Notes: generated from the letters alone by a model not told the origin. DNA of 64,000 nucleotides from Porphyromonas uenonis 60-3 (GCF_000174775.1 NZ_ACLR01000059.1:1-64000); one strand, 5' to 3'. Positions 8,566-17,619 are shown, counted from the stretch's first letter. Translations and numbers: made by a program.

Positions 8566-11500
8566 ATGAGTACGAGCAACAAGCGACTCCATATCTACAA
8601 AGCTTCGGCAGGAGCGGGCAAGACCCACACCATGACGGAAGCTTTCCTGCGCCATGTCCTGCAGTACCCCGAAAGTAGCTACCAGGAAGTCCAGGCGGTC
8701 ACCTTTACCAACCTAGCTACCCGAGAGCTCAAGGAGCGTTTCTTCAAGGAGCTCTCCACACTGGCGGTAGCGCCTCAAGAGTCGCCTTTCTACGGCACCT
8801 TTAATAAGCATTACAGTGATAAGCAGCTATCCACAAGAGCACGCACGGCGCTCCAGTCCATACTCTTTGACTATGACGGACTACGAGTCAAGACGATCGA
8901 CTCCTTCTTCCAAGACATCATCCATGCACTAGCCATCGAGCTCAAGCAGCGCCCCACGACACGCATCGAGCTCTCCACCGATCAGATACTAGGACTAGCC
9001 GTGGAGCGACTCTTTGACGAGCCATCCCCAGAAGCCCAGGAGGCGATCAAGCGCTTTCTGACCGACCAAGCCGACAAGTCGATCTACGCTCTCAAGAACA
9101 GCCTGACCCTCTTCGCCAAGCAGCTCTACAATGAGCAGATACAGGAGCTAGCCTTCAAGAATAAACAGTTGCTCAACCCCAAGACCTATCCCCTCTTTTT
9201 GAAAGCGGTCAAGGCGCAGATCGATATCGTGCGGGAGGAGATCCGCAATCAGGTAGACGCATTCCGAGCTCAAGTCATCCCAGGCACTAAGTTCCCTGGC
9301 GGACAGCAATCCCCTCTCGCTAGACTGACTGACACGACGAAGGATCAGCCGACCATCGGTGCCACAAAATCCTATATAACCGCCACCACGTGGGATAAGT
9401 ATCTGAGGCACTTCAACGTTGAGGAGGCCCTTGATGAGCGCTACACAAAGGGCTTTGAGGGTTCTCCCCTGCTTAGCGCCTTCTACAAGATACTGCCCCT
9501 CCACACAAAGCTCTTTACCCTGCAGACCGCCATCAGAAAGGGGTACGACCTCCAGCTCCTCGGAGAGATACAAAGCAATGTCAGCAAGGTCTCGGAGGAG
9601 CTAAACATCACGCTCCTAGACAACGCCAAGCAACTCATTCGCACCCTCGTGGGTAGGGAGCATAGCACAGCTTTTATCTATGAGCGGATCGGTACCAAGC
9701 TCAAGCATCACATGATCGATGAGTTTCAGGACACCAGTCGCTTTCAGTACGAAAACTTCAAGCCACTCCTCAATGAGGCTCTAGCTGCTGATGGCTCTAG
9801 CTTCATCGTCGGAGATGTCAAGCAGAGCATCTACCGCTTTCGCAATAGCGACCCGATGCTCCTGCAGGAGAGCCTGAGCAAGGACTTCTCCAACTACGAG
9901 AAGACACACAACCTAGAGTTCAACTGGCGTAGCGCTCCAGCGATTGTCTCTTTCAACAACCGCTTCTTCTCTCTCCTACCCGGCGCCTCCCAGCTCAAGC
10001 TGGATAAATCTTCCGAAAGCTACAAGCTTATCGAGAACATCTACGCCGCCTCAGAGGTCCATCAAGAAGTTCCCGATAAGCACCTCAACAAGGTAGGCGG
10101 GGTCTTCATCCATCAGTGGCAGGAGGCTAGCCCACAGGATCAGCTCCAGGCAAAGATCGACTACCTCCTCGAGCACGTCATCCCCTCCCTCCGAGAGCGT
10201 GGCTACAAGCTCTCCGACATCGCCATCCTGACGCCAAAGAACGATACCCTCCAGCGCATCGCTCAGTCCATCATTCAGTACAACCAAGAGCACAAATCTG
10301 AACAGGAGCCCCTCGCCTTCGTATCTCGTGAGATGCTCTCGCTAGATGCCAACCCGCTCTACCGACTCATCGTAGAGATCATGCACAGCGTGCTAGTCAA
10401 TGCAGGTGCCGCTGAGGAGCTCTACAGCAAGAGCTTCGAGCACCGACTAGCCACAGCGCACTATGCCGTGCTAGCGCGTAGCATCCATGACCTACCCGCC
10501 CTAGATCTCACCCGCTGCTACAGCGAGGGGCAGGGCGCCTCGCTCTACGAACTCACACTACTGATCGTCAAGGCCGTGAGCCCCCTCATCACCTCCGCCG
10601 ACCAACCCTACATAGATGCACTCCTAGACACCGTACAGGACTATAGCCAGGACAACTACGTGGATCTGCAGGGCTTCCTTGAGTGGCTAGAGACCCACAC
10701 CCCTAGACTATGCCTAGAGACGCAAGATGCACTGCAGCTCCTCACCATACACTCGGCCAAGGGGCTAGGCTTCCCCGTCGTCTGCCTTCTGGAGTACCAG
10801 TGGAGGCTCCTAGACCACAACGACATCATCTGGTGCGATGACAAGGAGGTGATGGACGAGCTTCGCGAGCTACTAGGTACGGATGTGGAGATTCCTCCCC
10901 TACTCCCCATCTCCTCTACCAAAGAGACTCTGAGCACCTCCTTCCGCCACAGGATCGCAGCCGAAGAGGGCGCAGCCCTCCTAGACCGTATCAACACGCT
11001 CTACGTAGCGATGACACGAGCCAAGAGCGAGATGCACCTGATCCTCAGTGAGAAGAAGGAGACGTCGGGTAAGAGTGTCAACTTCGAGAGTGTCATCTCC
11101 GAGCTAGTCAAAGAGATCCATAAAACCGCCTCCAGTGCAGACTTTTGCGGATCCAAAGAAATCCCCCTCCACTGCTCCAAAGCCACAACTTCTTCGGCAA
11201 AAGTTGGAGAAGTCCTGCAGTGCACCTTTTACACTCAGACAGACCCCTCCACAGCTCCTCAAACTCAGCCTACGGCAGAGTCCAGCACCGCCTCAGCGCC
11301 CCGCAGGATCTCTGGCAGAGAGCAGACCAGCGACCTAGCCCAGCTACGCGTGCGGCGCTTCCAGAGCGTCTCCTATCAGGAGCAAGATGCCGTACGCAGA
11401 GGACTATTCCTCCATGCCTTGCTAAGTGAGATCGACTACCTAGAGCACGACGAACTACAAGATATACTCCAGGCCAAGTGCCACCAGGGGCTCCTCCCCA

Positions 11501-11874
11501 AGGAGCAGCTAGCCCCCCTCACCAAGCAACTCGAGGGCGCACTCGCAGACCCTGCGATAGCCGAGTACTACCAGCCGAGTAGCAAGTGGCAGGTGGTCAA
11601 CGAGCGGAGCGTCGTTCGCTTCACACAAGACACCAGTAGCGAGACACGCACAGCCCGCATAGAGCGTCCCGACCGCATCATGTATGATGAGGAGGCGCAG
11701 CAAGCCGTCATCATAGACTACAAGAGTGGCGATGAGGCACAGCATCAGACCGCTCGTCACAAGCGCCAGCTACGCAACTACCGCAAGGCGCTCCTAGCCA
11801 GTGGCTTCACGACCGTCCGTGCCTACCTCCTCTACCTCTCCGACGACGGGCACCTAGTCGTCGAGGTAGACTGA
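8566..11874 (+). CDS. UvrD/REP-family helicase-nuclease (AddA/RecB-like)
   Basis: A 1102-residue DNA repair/recombination enzyme expected to unwind and degrade double-strand ends. SF1A helicase motifs are complete: Walker A ASAGAGKTHT (residues about 13-22), DEFQDT, GDVKQSIYRFRNSD, FNWRS, LTIHSAKGLGFPVV and TLYVAMTRAKS. The C-terminus carries a RecB-type PD-(D/E)XK nuclease: RPDRIM, VIIDYKSG and QLRNYRKAL give the Asp, DxK and QxxxY motif. In most Bacteroidetes an AddB-like partner lies next door. Here the upstream neighbour is an unrelated membrane protein and the downstream one is ribosomal. The ATG at 8566 is 4 bp after the previous gene. Confidence 0.9.
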   Translation: MSTSNKRLHIYKASAGAGKTHTMTEAFLRHVLQYPESSYQEVQAVTFTNLATRELKERFFKELSTLAVAPQESPFYGTFNKHYSDKQLSTRARTALQSILFDYDGLRVKTIDSFFQDIIHALAIELKQRPTTRIELSTDQILGLAVERLFDEPSPEAQEAIKRFLTDQADKSIYALKNSLTLFAKQLYNEQIQELAFKNKQLLNPKTYPLFLKAVKAQIDIVREEIRNQVDAFRAQVIPGTKFPGGQQSPLARLTDTTKDQPTIGATKSYITATTWDKYLRHFNVEEALDERYTKGFEGSPLLSAFYKILPLHTKLFTLQTAIRKGYDLQLLGEIQSNVSKVSEELNITLLDNAKQLIRTLVGREHSTAFIYERIGTKLKHHMIDEFQDTSRFQYENFKPLLNEALAADGSSFIVGDVKQSIYRFRNSDPMLLQESLSKDFSNYEKTHNLEFNWRSAPAIVSFNNRFFSLLPGASQLKLDKSSESYKLIENIYAASEVHQEVPDKHLNKVGGVFIHQWQEASPQDQLQAKIDYLLEHVIPSLRERGYKLSDIAILTPKNDTLQRIAQSIIQYNQEHKSEQEPLAFVSREMLSLDANPLYRLIVEIMHSVLVNAGAAEELYSKSFEHRLATAHYAVLARSIHDLPALDLTRCYSEGQGASLYELTLLIVKAVSPLITSADQPYIDALLDTVQDYSQDNYVDLQGFLEWLETHTPRLCLETQDALQLLTIHSAKGLGFPVVCLLEYQWRLLDHNDIIWCDDKEVMDELRELLGTDVEIPPLLPISSTKETLSTSFRHRIAAEEGAALLDRINTLYVAMTRAKSEMHLILSEKKETSGKSVNFESVISELVKEIHKTASSADFCGSKEIPLHCSKATTSSAKVGEVLQCTFYTQTDPSTAPQTQPTAESSTASAPRRISGREQTSDLAQLRVRRFQSVSYQEQDAVRRGLFLHALLSEIDYLEHDELQDILQAKCHQGLLPKEQLAPLTKQLEGALADPAIAEYYQPSSKWQVVNERSVVRFTQDTSSETRTARIERPDRIMYDEEAQQAVIIDYKSGDEAQHQTARHKRQLRNYRKALLASGFTTVRAYLLYLSDDGHLVVEVD

Positions 11875-11929
11875 CCCTCTATTGCCCCTCCACCAGTCTC
11901 CCCACAAAGGACTGCGAGATGCGATGCGC

Positions 11930-11959
11930 TTGTTTATTCAATAAATATGTGTACCTTTG
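11930..11959 (+). promoter_or_regulatory. Promoter TTG-N19-TACCTTTG for rpsF operon
   Basis: TTG at 11930-11932 and TACCTTTG at 11952-11959 are spaced exactly 19 bp, an ideal Bacteroidetes promoter. It lies 28 bp before the rpsF ATG, leaving a short leader with no visible S6:S18 autoregulatory fold. Confidence 0.85.
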
Positions 11960-11987
11960 CAGGCAATAGCATTTTTACTAACTATAT

Positions 11988-12335
11988 ATGAACCACTACG
12001 AAACCGTTTTCATTTTAACTCCCGTTTTGTCTGATGCTCAGATGAAGGAAGCGGTAGATAAGTTCACATCACATCTCACCTCTGCAGGTGCTACGATTGT
12101 GAACGATGAGCACTGGGGGCTCAAGAAGCTCGCCTATCCCATCGAGAAGAAGTCTACCGGATTCTATCACTTCATAGAGTTTGACGCTGAGCCCTCAGTG
12201 ATCAAGCCCTTTGAGACACTCATGAGACGTGACGAGACGGTCCTGCGCTACATCACAATCGCTCAGGACAAGTTCCATCATGCGTATGCTGAGAAGCGTC
12301 GCGCACTGAAAAGTAACCCTGTAGCAGAGAAGTAA
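11988..12335 (+). CDS. rpsF: 30S ribosomal protein S6
   Basis: A 115-residue component of the small subunit platform that pairs with S18. The N-terminus [18 protein letters not shown], the central [17 protein letters not shown] and the region [16 protein letters not shown] are diagnostic. Length is normal for Bacteroidetes S6 with a short charged tail. It is first in the rpsF-rpsR-rplI operon, 3 bp before rpsR, behind a strong consensus promoter. Confidence 0.97.
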   Translation: MNHYETVFILTPVLSDAQMKEAVDKFTSHLTSAGATIVNDEHWGLKKLAYPIEKKSTGFYHFIEFDAEPSVIKPFETLMRRDETVLRYITIAQDKFHHAYAEKRRALKSNPVAEK

Positions 12336-12338
12336 ACC

Positions 12339-12605
12339 ATGGCAAGAACAAGAAGAGGTCGCTATAGCAGACCACTCCCCGGAGAGGTACAGCAGAAGAA
12401 GTACTGCCGCTTTAAGAAGGCGCGCATCAAGTTTGTGGACTACAAGGACCCCGAGTTCCTCAAGAAGTTCCTCAATGATCAGGGTAAGATCCTCCCTCGT
12501 CGCATCACAGGCAATAGCCTCAAGTTCCAGCGTCGTGTAGCTCAGGCTGTCAAGCGTGCTCGTCACCTAGCTCTGCTACCCTTCGTAACGGACCTTATGA
12601 AGTAA
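12339..12605 (+). CDS. rpsR: 30S ribosomal protein S18
   Basis: An 88-residue basic protein that binds 16S rRNA together with S6. The conserved [17 protein letters not shown], then [15 protein letters not shown] and [18 protein letters not shown], match the family closely. It lies 3 bp after rpsF and 25 bp before rplI. Confidence 0.97.
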   Translation: MARTRRGRYSRPLPGEVQQKKYCRFKKARIKFVDYKDPEFLKKFLNDQGKILPRRITGNSLKFQRRVAQAVKRARHLALLPFVTDLMK

Positions 12606-12630
12606 TCATCACCTAGAGACCGATAAGACA

Positions 12631-13197
12631 ATGGAAGTAATACTGAAAGAAGACATTATCAACCTAGGCTTTAAGGATGATATCGTAACTGTCAAGGATG
12701 GCTACGGACGCAACTACCTAATCCCTCAGAAGAAGGCTATCATCGCTAGCGAGAGCGCTAAGAAGATGCTCGCTGAGGAGCTGCGCCAGAGAGCTCACAA
12801 GCTCGAGGCTATCAAGCAGGAGGCTCAGGCTCTCGGTCAGAAGATCGATGGCATGCACCTAGAGATCAAGGCTAAGACATCTAAGTATGGTGTCATCTTT
12901 GGCTCTGTAACGAACATACAGCTTGCTGAGGCACTCGCTGAGAAGGGCTTCGAGATCGATCGCAAGATCATCCAGATCAAGAAGGCTGTCAAGGAGGTTG
13001 GCGACTACGATGCTCAGGTACGTCTACACCGTGAGGTGATCGTGCCTATCACCTTCACCGTCATCTCGGAGAATCACGCCGTCATCGAGTCTGAGACACC
13101 AGCTCCTGCACCAGCTCCAGCTCCTGAGGCTGCTGCCGAGGCGCAGACAGAGGCTCCCGAGGCTCAGGCTGAGGAGACAGCTGAGGCTGCTGAGTAA
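12631..13197 (+). CDS. rplI: 50S ribosomal protein L9
   Basis: A large-subunit protein that binds 23S rRNA near the L1 stalk base. The N-terminal domain MEVILKEDIINLGFKDDIV and KDGYGRNYLIPQKKAI is diagnostic, followed by the connecting helix and the C-terminal domain. The 188 residues exceed the usual ~150. The extra part is an acidic Ala/Pro/Glu tail (from about residue 152, alternating PA and EA), an extension seen in some Bacteroidetes. A hairpin terminator follows at 13298. Confidence 0.96.
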   Translation: MEVILKEDIINLGFKDDIVTVKDGYGRNYLIPQKKAIIASESAKKMLAEELRQRAHKLEAIKQEAQALGQKIDGMHLEIKAKTSKYGVIFGSVTNIQLAEALAEKGFEIDRKIIQIKKAVKEVGDYDAQVRLHREVIVPITFTVISENHAVIESETPAPAPAPAPEAAAEAQTEAPEAQAEETAEAAE

Positions 13198-13297
13198 TAT
13201 ATTAGAGAGCTCTGACCTAGTGGCGTAGCTTACGCTAGCACCACAGTCATTCATCTAGGCTCTCCTGAGACTACCTCATAAGTCTCAATAATATCTA

Positions 13298-13338
13298 AGA
13301 GAGGGTCGCTACGTATCATCCACGTGGCGACCCTCTCT
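13298..13338 (+). terminator. Hairpin after rplI
   Basis: A 12-bp perfect stem AGAGAGGGTCGC / GCGACCCTCTCT, extended inward by ACGT pairs, 100 bp after the rplI stop. There is no long T-run, only CTGCTTG. It is the probable 3' end of the rpsF operon, immediately before a MITE copy. Confidence 0.7.
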
Positions 13339-13342
13339 GCTT

Positions 13343-13517
13343 GAGACTGTTGCATAAAGGCGAATCGCTGTGTTGCTTTCGGGATTCGGCTTCGGTCACA
13401 TACGGAGGTATGCTCCCTTCAGACCTCACCCTCAGCGCCTTGCGCTTCATCCTTTCTACAAAGTCTAGACAATCTTGCTTGCAAGATTGTGAGACTGTTG
13501 ACTTTTGCAACAGTCTC
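13343..13517. repeat. 175-bp MITE-like element (copy B)
   Basis: A full copy bounded by GAGACTGTTGCA and TGCAACAGTCTC. Near its right end it carries an inner hairpin ACAATCTTGC/GCAAGATTGT and a second AACAGTCTC-type inverted motif. The orientation matches copies A and E and is opposite to C and D. It encodes no transposase. Small open frames within it are repeat-borne. Confidence 0.85.
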
Positions 13518-13554
13518 TGCTTATATGCTTGCGATGTTAAAAGCGTTTAGTGCG

Positions 13555-15753
13555 CTACTGCTGGAGGCGCACCTGTTGTACCCCTTTGATGCTCTGTAGC
13601 TGTGCCTGCAGGGCAAAGAGCGTTTGACGCTCCCCCTCTCTAAAGGTAAAGGTGCCGTGCCAAAGCCCCCCGTCAAGCTGTTGTTCCTCATTGATCAAGC
13701 TACACTCGTCCGCTTGATGGAGCGTAGAGATGACGCGTCCTATTGTGACCGCATCGTGAAGCGCCGTCACGTAGAGCGTCGCAACCACCGCAGAGCTCTC
13801 CATGCCCCGCCAGCGAGCTGGCAAGACACGATCTCCGTGACGGCCTAAGATGTCAATGGCATTCGGGCAACTACGAGTATGTATCTTCAGTCCCGACTTA
13901 GAGGGATAGGCAAAGATCTCATCGCCCATCTTAGGGTTGCAGCAATTGGCCAGCGTGTACTCCAGCCCCTTGAAGTCTGCCGTGGAGACTACAATCTCAC
14001 GACCGTCGGAAGCTTCTGGCGATTTAATCGCTGTCGGTGTGGAAGCTACACGCCTACTCTCGGCAGCGCGAGCCTCCGCCTCAGCACTAAGTGCAGCGTA
14101 CTGATCGAGGAAGTTAGGCACATTGACCCGCTCCTCGGAGAGATCTATGAAGAAGTCCATATTCCCCTTGTACCCCATCTTGCGTAAGAGGGAGGTGAAG
14201 ATAGACTCTTGGTAGACAAGGTGTCTATTCTTAAAGCGTCTCTCGAGGAGCTCCTTGCCCGCTTGCAGTCCGCTCTCTTGCTGGTCACGTATCGCTTGGC
14301 GGATCTTGTTCTTCGCCTTGCGGGTAGTGACCGACTGGAGCCAGTCTATGGAGGGGCGTTGGTTCTTTGCCGTGGTAATGTTGACCACATCGCCATTCTT
14401 CAGCTTATCTCTCAGCTTAGCACGCTTGCCATTGACCTGCGCACTCTGCGCCATCAGCCCCACATTGGAGTGTATGGCAAAGGCGAAGTCCAGGACCGTG
14501 GCACCCTTCGGCAGGCGAATCATCTGCCCCGTCGGAGTAAAGACGAAGATATCTCTCGACTCAACTCGGAGGGAGAGCTGCGCATTCGCCTTCTCCTTAT
14601 CACCCGCCAAGTCCTCGATCACCTGACGCATACTGGTGAGTTGCGAGTCTAGACTAGCTTCTCCCGAGACGCCCTTGTAGCGCCAGTGCGCAGCCATGCC
14701 ACTCTCGGCGATACGATCCATACGCGTGGTGCGGATCTGTATCTCGACGCTCTTGCCCTCGGGACCCTGCACCGTAATCTGTAGAGACTCATAGCCGTTT
14801 GCCTTAGGCTGCGAGATCCAGTCGCGGAGACGCTTCGTATTGGGCGTGTAGAGATCCGTCACGATCGAATAGACGAGCCAGCACGCCTCGTACTCCTCCT
14901 CGGGTGGCGCGTCGATGATGATGCGCATGGCGGAGAGGTCGTGGATCTCATCGAAAGCGACCCCTTTGTTGCGCATCTTGTTCATGATGGAGGTAAAAGT
15001 TTTGCTCCTAGACTTGATCGTGTAGGGCCAGCGAAGGGGAAGTTCTTCGAGACGCTTCTGGATAGGAGCAACAAAAGCATCCATATAAGCTTGTCTTGCC
15101 ACGATGGTCTGCCCCATCAGCTCTTTGATCTCGTAGTAATGCTTAGGGTCTGTGTACTTAAAGATCAAGTCCTCCATCTGGCTCTTGATCTTGTAAAGTC
15201 CTAGGCGGTGAGCTGTCGGTACGAAGAGTACTTGCGCCACCTGAGCTAGCAGTACCCTACGACTCTCGTCCATGCGCTCCTTCGCATAGATGAGTTTGTT
15301 GAGACACTCCACAAGGAGTATCAAGACGACACGTATGTCCTCGGCGATGGTCAGGAGAAACTCCTCTCCCTGATCGGCCTGACGAAGGTCGTAGCGATGG
15401 TACAATTCATGCGTCTGCGCCAGACGCTCTATGAGAGGAAGTGTGCCAGGCGGGCACAGCGCCTCAACCTCTTGAGCTGTGATAGCTCCTCGGATGTACG
15501 GAGGCTCCAGTAGGACCGCCGATATCGAGACGACTCCCAGCCCTATCTCATCGCAGAGTAGCTGAGCCATCTCAGCTTGCTCCATAAAGGTCTCCCGATC
15601 GTCCTCCTCTTCGTTAGCTCCATACTGTCCCTCACGGATCAGTCGCTCGAGTAGCTCTCGATAAGGCGTCACGTAGCTCGCCACCCCCAACTGATCTGCT
15701 GTCCGTAGGAGGTAGCGCATGAGCTCGTGATCATCTCTGTGATGGGTCGGCAT
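13555..15753 (-). CDS. RelA/SpoT-family (p)ppGpp synthetase, hydrolase site degenerate
   Basis: A stringent-response enzyme of 732 residues. The synthetase region is intact: KSRSKTFTSIMNKM, FDEIHDLSAMRI, KANGYESLQI (for the usual GYQSLHT) and VEIQIRTTRMD. It is followed by a TGS domain (DIFVFTPTGQMIRLPKGATV), a zinc-finger-like region with NCCNPKMGDE and SCPNA, and an ACT-like tail. The N-terminal HD-hydrolase part lacks the HD and ED residues: the stretch around LLEPPYIRGAITAQEVE replaces the catalytic motif. This suggests a RelA-type, synthesis-only enzyme; a separate SpoT would be elsewhere. Upstream lies a heptamer repeat rather than a recognisable promoter. Confidence 0.9.
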   Translation of the reverse strand: MPTHHRDDHELMRYLLRTADQLGVASYVTPYRELLERLIREGQYGANEEEDDRETFMEQAEMAQLLCDEIGLGVVSISAVLLEPPYIRGAITAQEVEALCPPGTLPLIERLAQTHELYHRYDLRQADQGEEFLLTIAEDIRVVLILLVECLNKLIYAKERMDESRRVLLAQVAQVLFVPTAHRLGLYKIKSQMEDLIFKYTDPKHYYEIKELMGQTIVARQAYMDAFVAPIQKRLEELPLRWPYTIKSRSKTFTSIMNKMRNKGVAFDEIHDLSAMRIIIDAPPEEEYEACWLVYSIVTDLYTPNTKRLRDWISQPKANGYESLQITVQGPEGKSVEIQIRTTRMDRIAESGMAAHWRYKGVSGEASLDSQLTSMRQVIEDLAGDKEKANAQLSLRVESRDIFVFTPTGQMIRLPKGATVLDFAFAIHSNVGLMAQSAQVNGKRAKLRDKLKNGDVVNITTAKNQRPSIDWLQSVTTRKAKNKIRQAIRDQQESGLQAGKELLERRFKNRHLVYQESIFTSLLRKMGYKGNMDFFIDLSEERVNVPNFLDQYAALSAEAEARAAESRRVASTPTAIKSPEASDGREIVVSTADFKGLEYTLANCCNPKMGDEIFAYPSKSGLKIHTRSCPNAIDILGRHGDRVLPARWRGMESSAVVATLYVTALHDAVTIGRVISTLHQADECSLINEEQQLDGGLWHGTFTFREGERQTLFALQAQLQSIKGVQQVRLQQ

Positions 15754-15898
15754 GGAGATTAGAGATTAGAAATTAGAGGTTAGAAGTTAGAGATTAGAGG
15801 TTAGAAGGGTGAGAAGCTTGTGAGGCTAGAAAGATTAGGACCTCCAAGGTCTAATTTCTAAACTCTAACCTCTAACTTCTAACCTCTAATCTCTAATT
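15754..15898. repeat. Heptamer repeat arranged as a large inverted repeat (copy 1)
   Basis: Left arm (15754-15806) is made of units such as GATTAGA, GGTTAGA and AGTTAGA. The right arm (15850-15898) carries the complements TCTAATT, TCTAACC and TCTAACT. A 43-bp spacer lies between. The arms could form a ~50-bp imperfect stem. It fills the whole gap between relA and the FolK-like gene, and abuts the relA start codon. Similar structures lie at 48518-48680 and 57014-57175. Confidence 0.8.
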
Positions 15899-16279
15899 CT
15901 ACAGCTCGTCTAGCTCGTCTAGTCCGGCGACGACATAGGGGCGGACCATATCCTGTGGCTTGTAGACCTCATCGTTCCACTCGATGATGTCTAGATCCAT
16001 CGGTATGATACCCTCCTCATCGTCATCGTGGTCACGTCCCAGCTTAGTCTCGAGCTTCTTTAGCTCAGCCTCTAGAGTCTCTCTATCTAGATCGGTCTCA
16101 AAGAGTGCGATCAGATTGAGAAAAGCCTTGGCATCCTCGGGCATATCCACAGGCTCCGTGAGCTGGGGCGTCGAAAAGCGTATCGTGGGGAAGTGCTTCG
16201 TGAGTATCTCCATAACCTCCTTTACGTTGGCCGTGCGATGCTCATTACTGCCTATGCTGATGATCGCTTTGTTTTTCAT
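15899..16279 (-). CDS. FolK-like protein (hydroxymethyl-dihydropterin pyrophosphokinase family)
   Basis: A 126-residue protein resembling 6-hydroxymethyl-7,8-dihydropterin pyrophosphokinase, the step before dihydropteroate synthase in folate synthesis. The N-terminal AIISIGSNEHR fits the family start, and GRDHDDDEEGIIPMDLDIIEW fits the metal-binding DxD motif. It is about 30 residues shorter than typical FolK. The Arg normally before the DLD motif (RxxDLDI) is replaced by a small hydrophobic context, IPMDLDI. Activity is therefore uncertain; it may be a diverged paralogue. It lies 23 bp downstream of the DAHP synthase gene and is probably co-transcribed. A true folB is present at 55333. Confidence 0.7.
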   Translation of the reverse strand: MKNKAIISIGSNEHRTANVKEVMEILTKHFPTIRFSTPQLTEPVDMPEDAKAFLNLIALFETDLDRETLEAELKKLETKLGRDHDDDEEGIIPMDLDIIEWNDEVYKPQDMVRPYVVAGLDELDEL

Positions 16280-16302
16280 TGCTTATTATAGTAGTCTAGC
16301 TT

Positions 16303-17400
16303 CTAAAAGTTATTGGCATCTTTCGTATCCACGGCTTCTTGTCCTCGCAGGGAGTAGTCGTGGATCAAGTTGTACAGCTGCGCCGCCCAGTGCGGATCCA
16401 GTCCATACTGAGTAGCCAGCTCTATATAGTGAGCCTCTACCGCTGCGCGTTGATCAGCTTGATAAAGGCCTAGATGGTTAGCCGTCTTATAGCGTCCTAT
16501 AGTCTGCGTGAGCTTGCAGCGCTCCGCCAGTAGCTCCACGAGTGCCGCGTCTAGATCCCGTAGCTGATAGCGCATCGGGCGGAGCATCGCCTCGTGGTCA
16601 CTGCTAGGATGTTGCAGCGACTTCAGTAACTGGTGCAATTGCTCGGGCGTGATCTGCTGACGCGCATCTGTCCAAGCATGCTCGGGGTCGCAGTGGCACT
16701 CGATCATAAAGCCATCGATCGGATAGAGCATTCCCGTACGGCAGACCGCCTCTAGGAGATCAGCTCGCCCCGCTATGTGACTTGGATCCAGTAAGATAGG
16801 GAGGTGTTCCTCCGCTCCATAACGCTTATGATAGAGCGCACGCAGCTGGGCTATCATCTCCCAGTGAGGGCTGTTGCGTAGTTGCTTGGTGTAGACAGGC
16901 GTACAACCTCTTAGGATCGCCATCACCTCGGCAACTCCTCGGCTCTTGATACGCTCTATGGCACCCATCCATAGAGGAGCGTCAGGACTGATCGGATTCT
17001 TGACCAAAACGGTCTGCGTAGCTCCCTCCAGTTGCTCGGCAATCGCCTCTACCATAAAGGGATTGCTCACCGTGCGAGCGCCGATCCATACGAAGTCAAC
17101 GCCCGCAGTGCGTACCGCCTCGACCTGCTCGGGCAGACACACCTCGGTACCCACCTTGAGTCCCGTAGAGGCCTGCACCTCTTGGAGCCAAGCAAGCCCC
17201 TCCACTCCGACACCCTCGAAGGATCCCGGACGGGTACGTGGCTTCCACAAGGCAGCCCGAAAATGTGTGACGCCTTGCGCCTTTAGCCCTTGAGCGACCT
17301 CAAGCAGTTGCTCGCGACTCTCTGCACTGCAGGGACCCGCTACCAGCATCTGACTCGCTGGAGGCTCCTCAAGGGTACTATGGGCGGACGAATCATCCAT
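16303..17400 (-). CDS. Bifunctional DAHP synthase / type II chorismate mutase
   Basis: Two shikimate-pathway activities in one 365-residue chain. Residues about 15-260 are a KDSA/DAHP-synthase (AroF type I beta) barrel: LVAGPCSAES, LWKPRTRPGSFEG, IGARTVSNP, LVKNPISPD, LLDPSHIAGR and IECHCDPEHAWTD. Residues about 275-350 form an AroQ-type chorismate mutase helix bundle: LRDLDAALVELLAERCKLTQTIGRYK. This fusion order is characteristic of Bacteroidetes. It is first in a two-gene unit with the FolK-like gene. A -7 element lies at 17431-17438. Confidence 0.93.
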   Translation of the reverse strand: MDDSSAHSTLEEPPASQMLVAGPCSAESREQLLEVAQGLKAQGVTHFRAALWKPRTRPGSFEGVGVEGLAWLQEVQASTGLKVGTEVCLPEQVEAVRTAGVDFVWIGARTVSNPFMVEAIAEQLEGATQTVLVKNPISPDAPLWMGAIERIKSRGVAEVMAILRGCTPVYTKQLRNSPHWEMIAQLRALYHKRYGAEEHLPILLDPSHIAGRADLLEAVCRTGMLYPIDGFMIECHCDPEHAWTDARQQITPEQLHQLLKSLQHPSSDHEAMLRPMRYQLRDLDAALVELLAERCKLTQTIGRYKTANHLGLYQADQRAAVEAHYIELATQYGLDPHWAAQLYNLIHDYSLRGQEAVDTKDANNF

Positions 17401-17430
17401 ATCTAAGGTTGTATACTCGTTTATACGCTA

Positions 17431-17438
17431 CAAAGATA
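17431..17438 (-). promoter_or_regulatory. Promoter -7 element TATCTTTG (minus strand)
   Basis: CAAAGATA on the plus strand reads TATCTTTG toward the DAHP synthase start, 31 bp upstream of its ATG. No clear TTG box is present at the expected distance. Confidence 0.6.
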
Positions 17439-17516
17439 TTAAAACTATTCCGACTAGAGACACTTGGGACGGATAACTTTGCAAATCGGATAGCCATAGG
17501 AGACGAGTAGCCCGCC

Positions 17517-17619
17517 GTAGAGACGCACGGATAGTATCGAGTCGGAGGGCGTCCGTTGTGTCAAAGCGATACAGCGTCGTGGTTTTAACGGGGACGGACG
17601 CTCGACCGAGCGCCCCTAC
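17517..17619. repeat. GGACGC-type dispersed palindrome (copy 3)
   Basis: Bounded by GTAGAGACGCACGG and GAGCGCCCCTAC. It contains GGGCGTCCGTTGTGTCAAAG and TTTTAACGGGGACGGACGC, the same modules as the copies at 434-690, 4225-4333 and 23899-23994, here in inverted order. Confidence 0.7.

Noticed and set aside
11960-11987. Autoregulatory S6:S18 leader or riboswitch before rpsF
   Set aside because: Only 28 bp separate the -7 box from the ATG, and no hairpin with the expected bulged CCG is visible.
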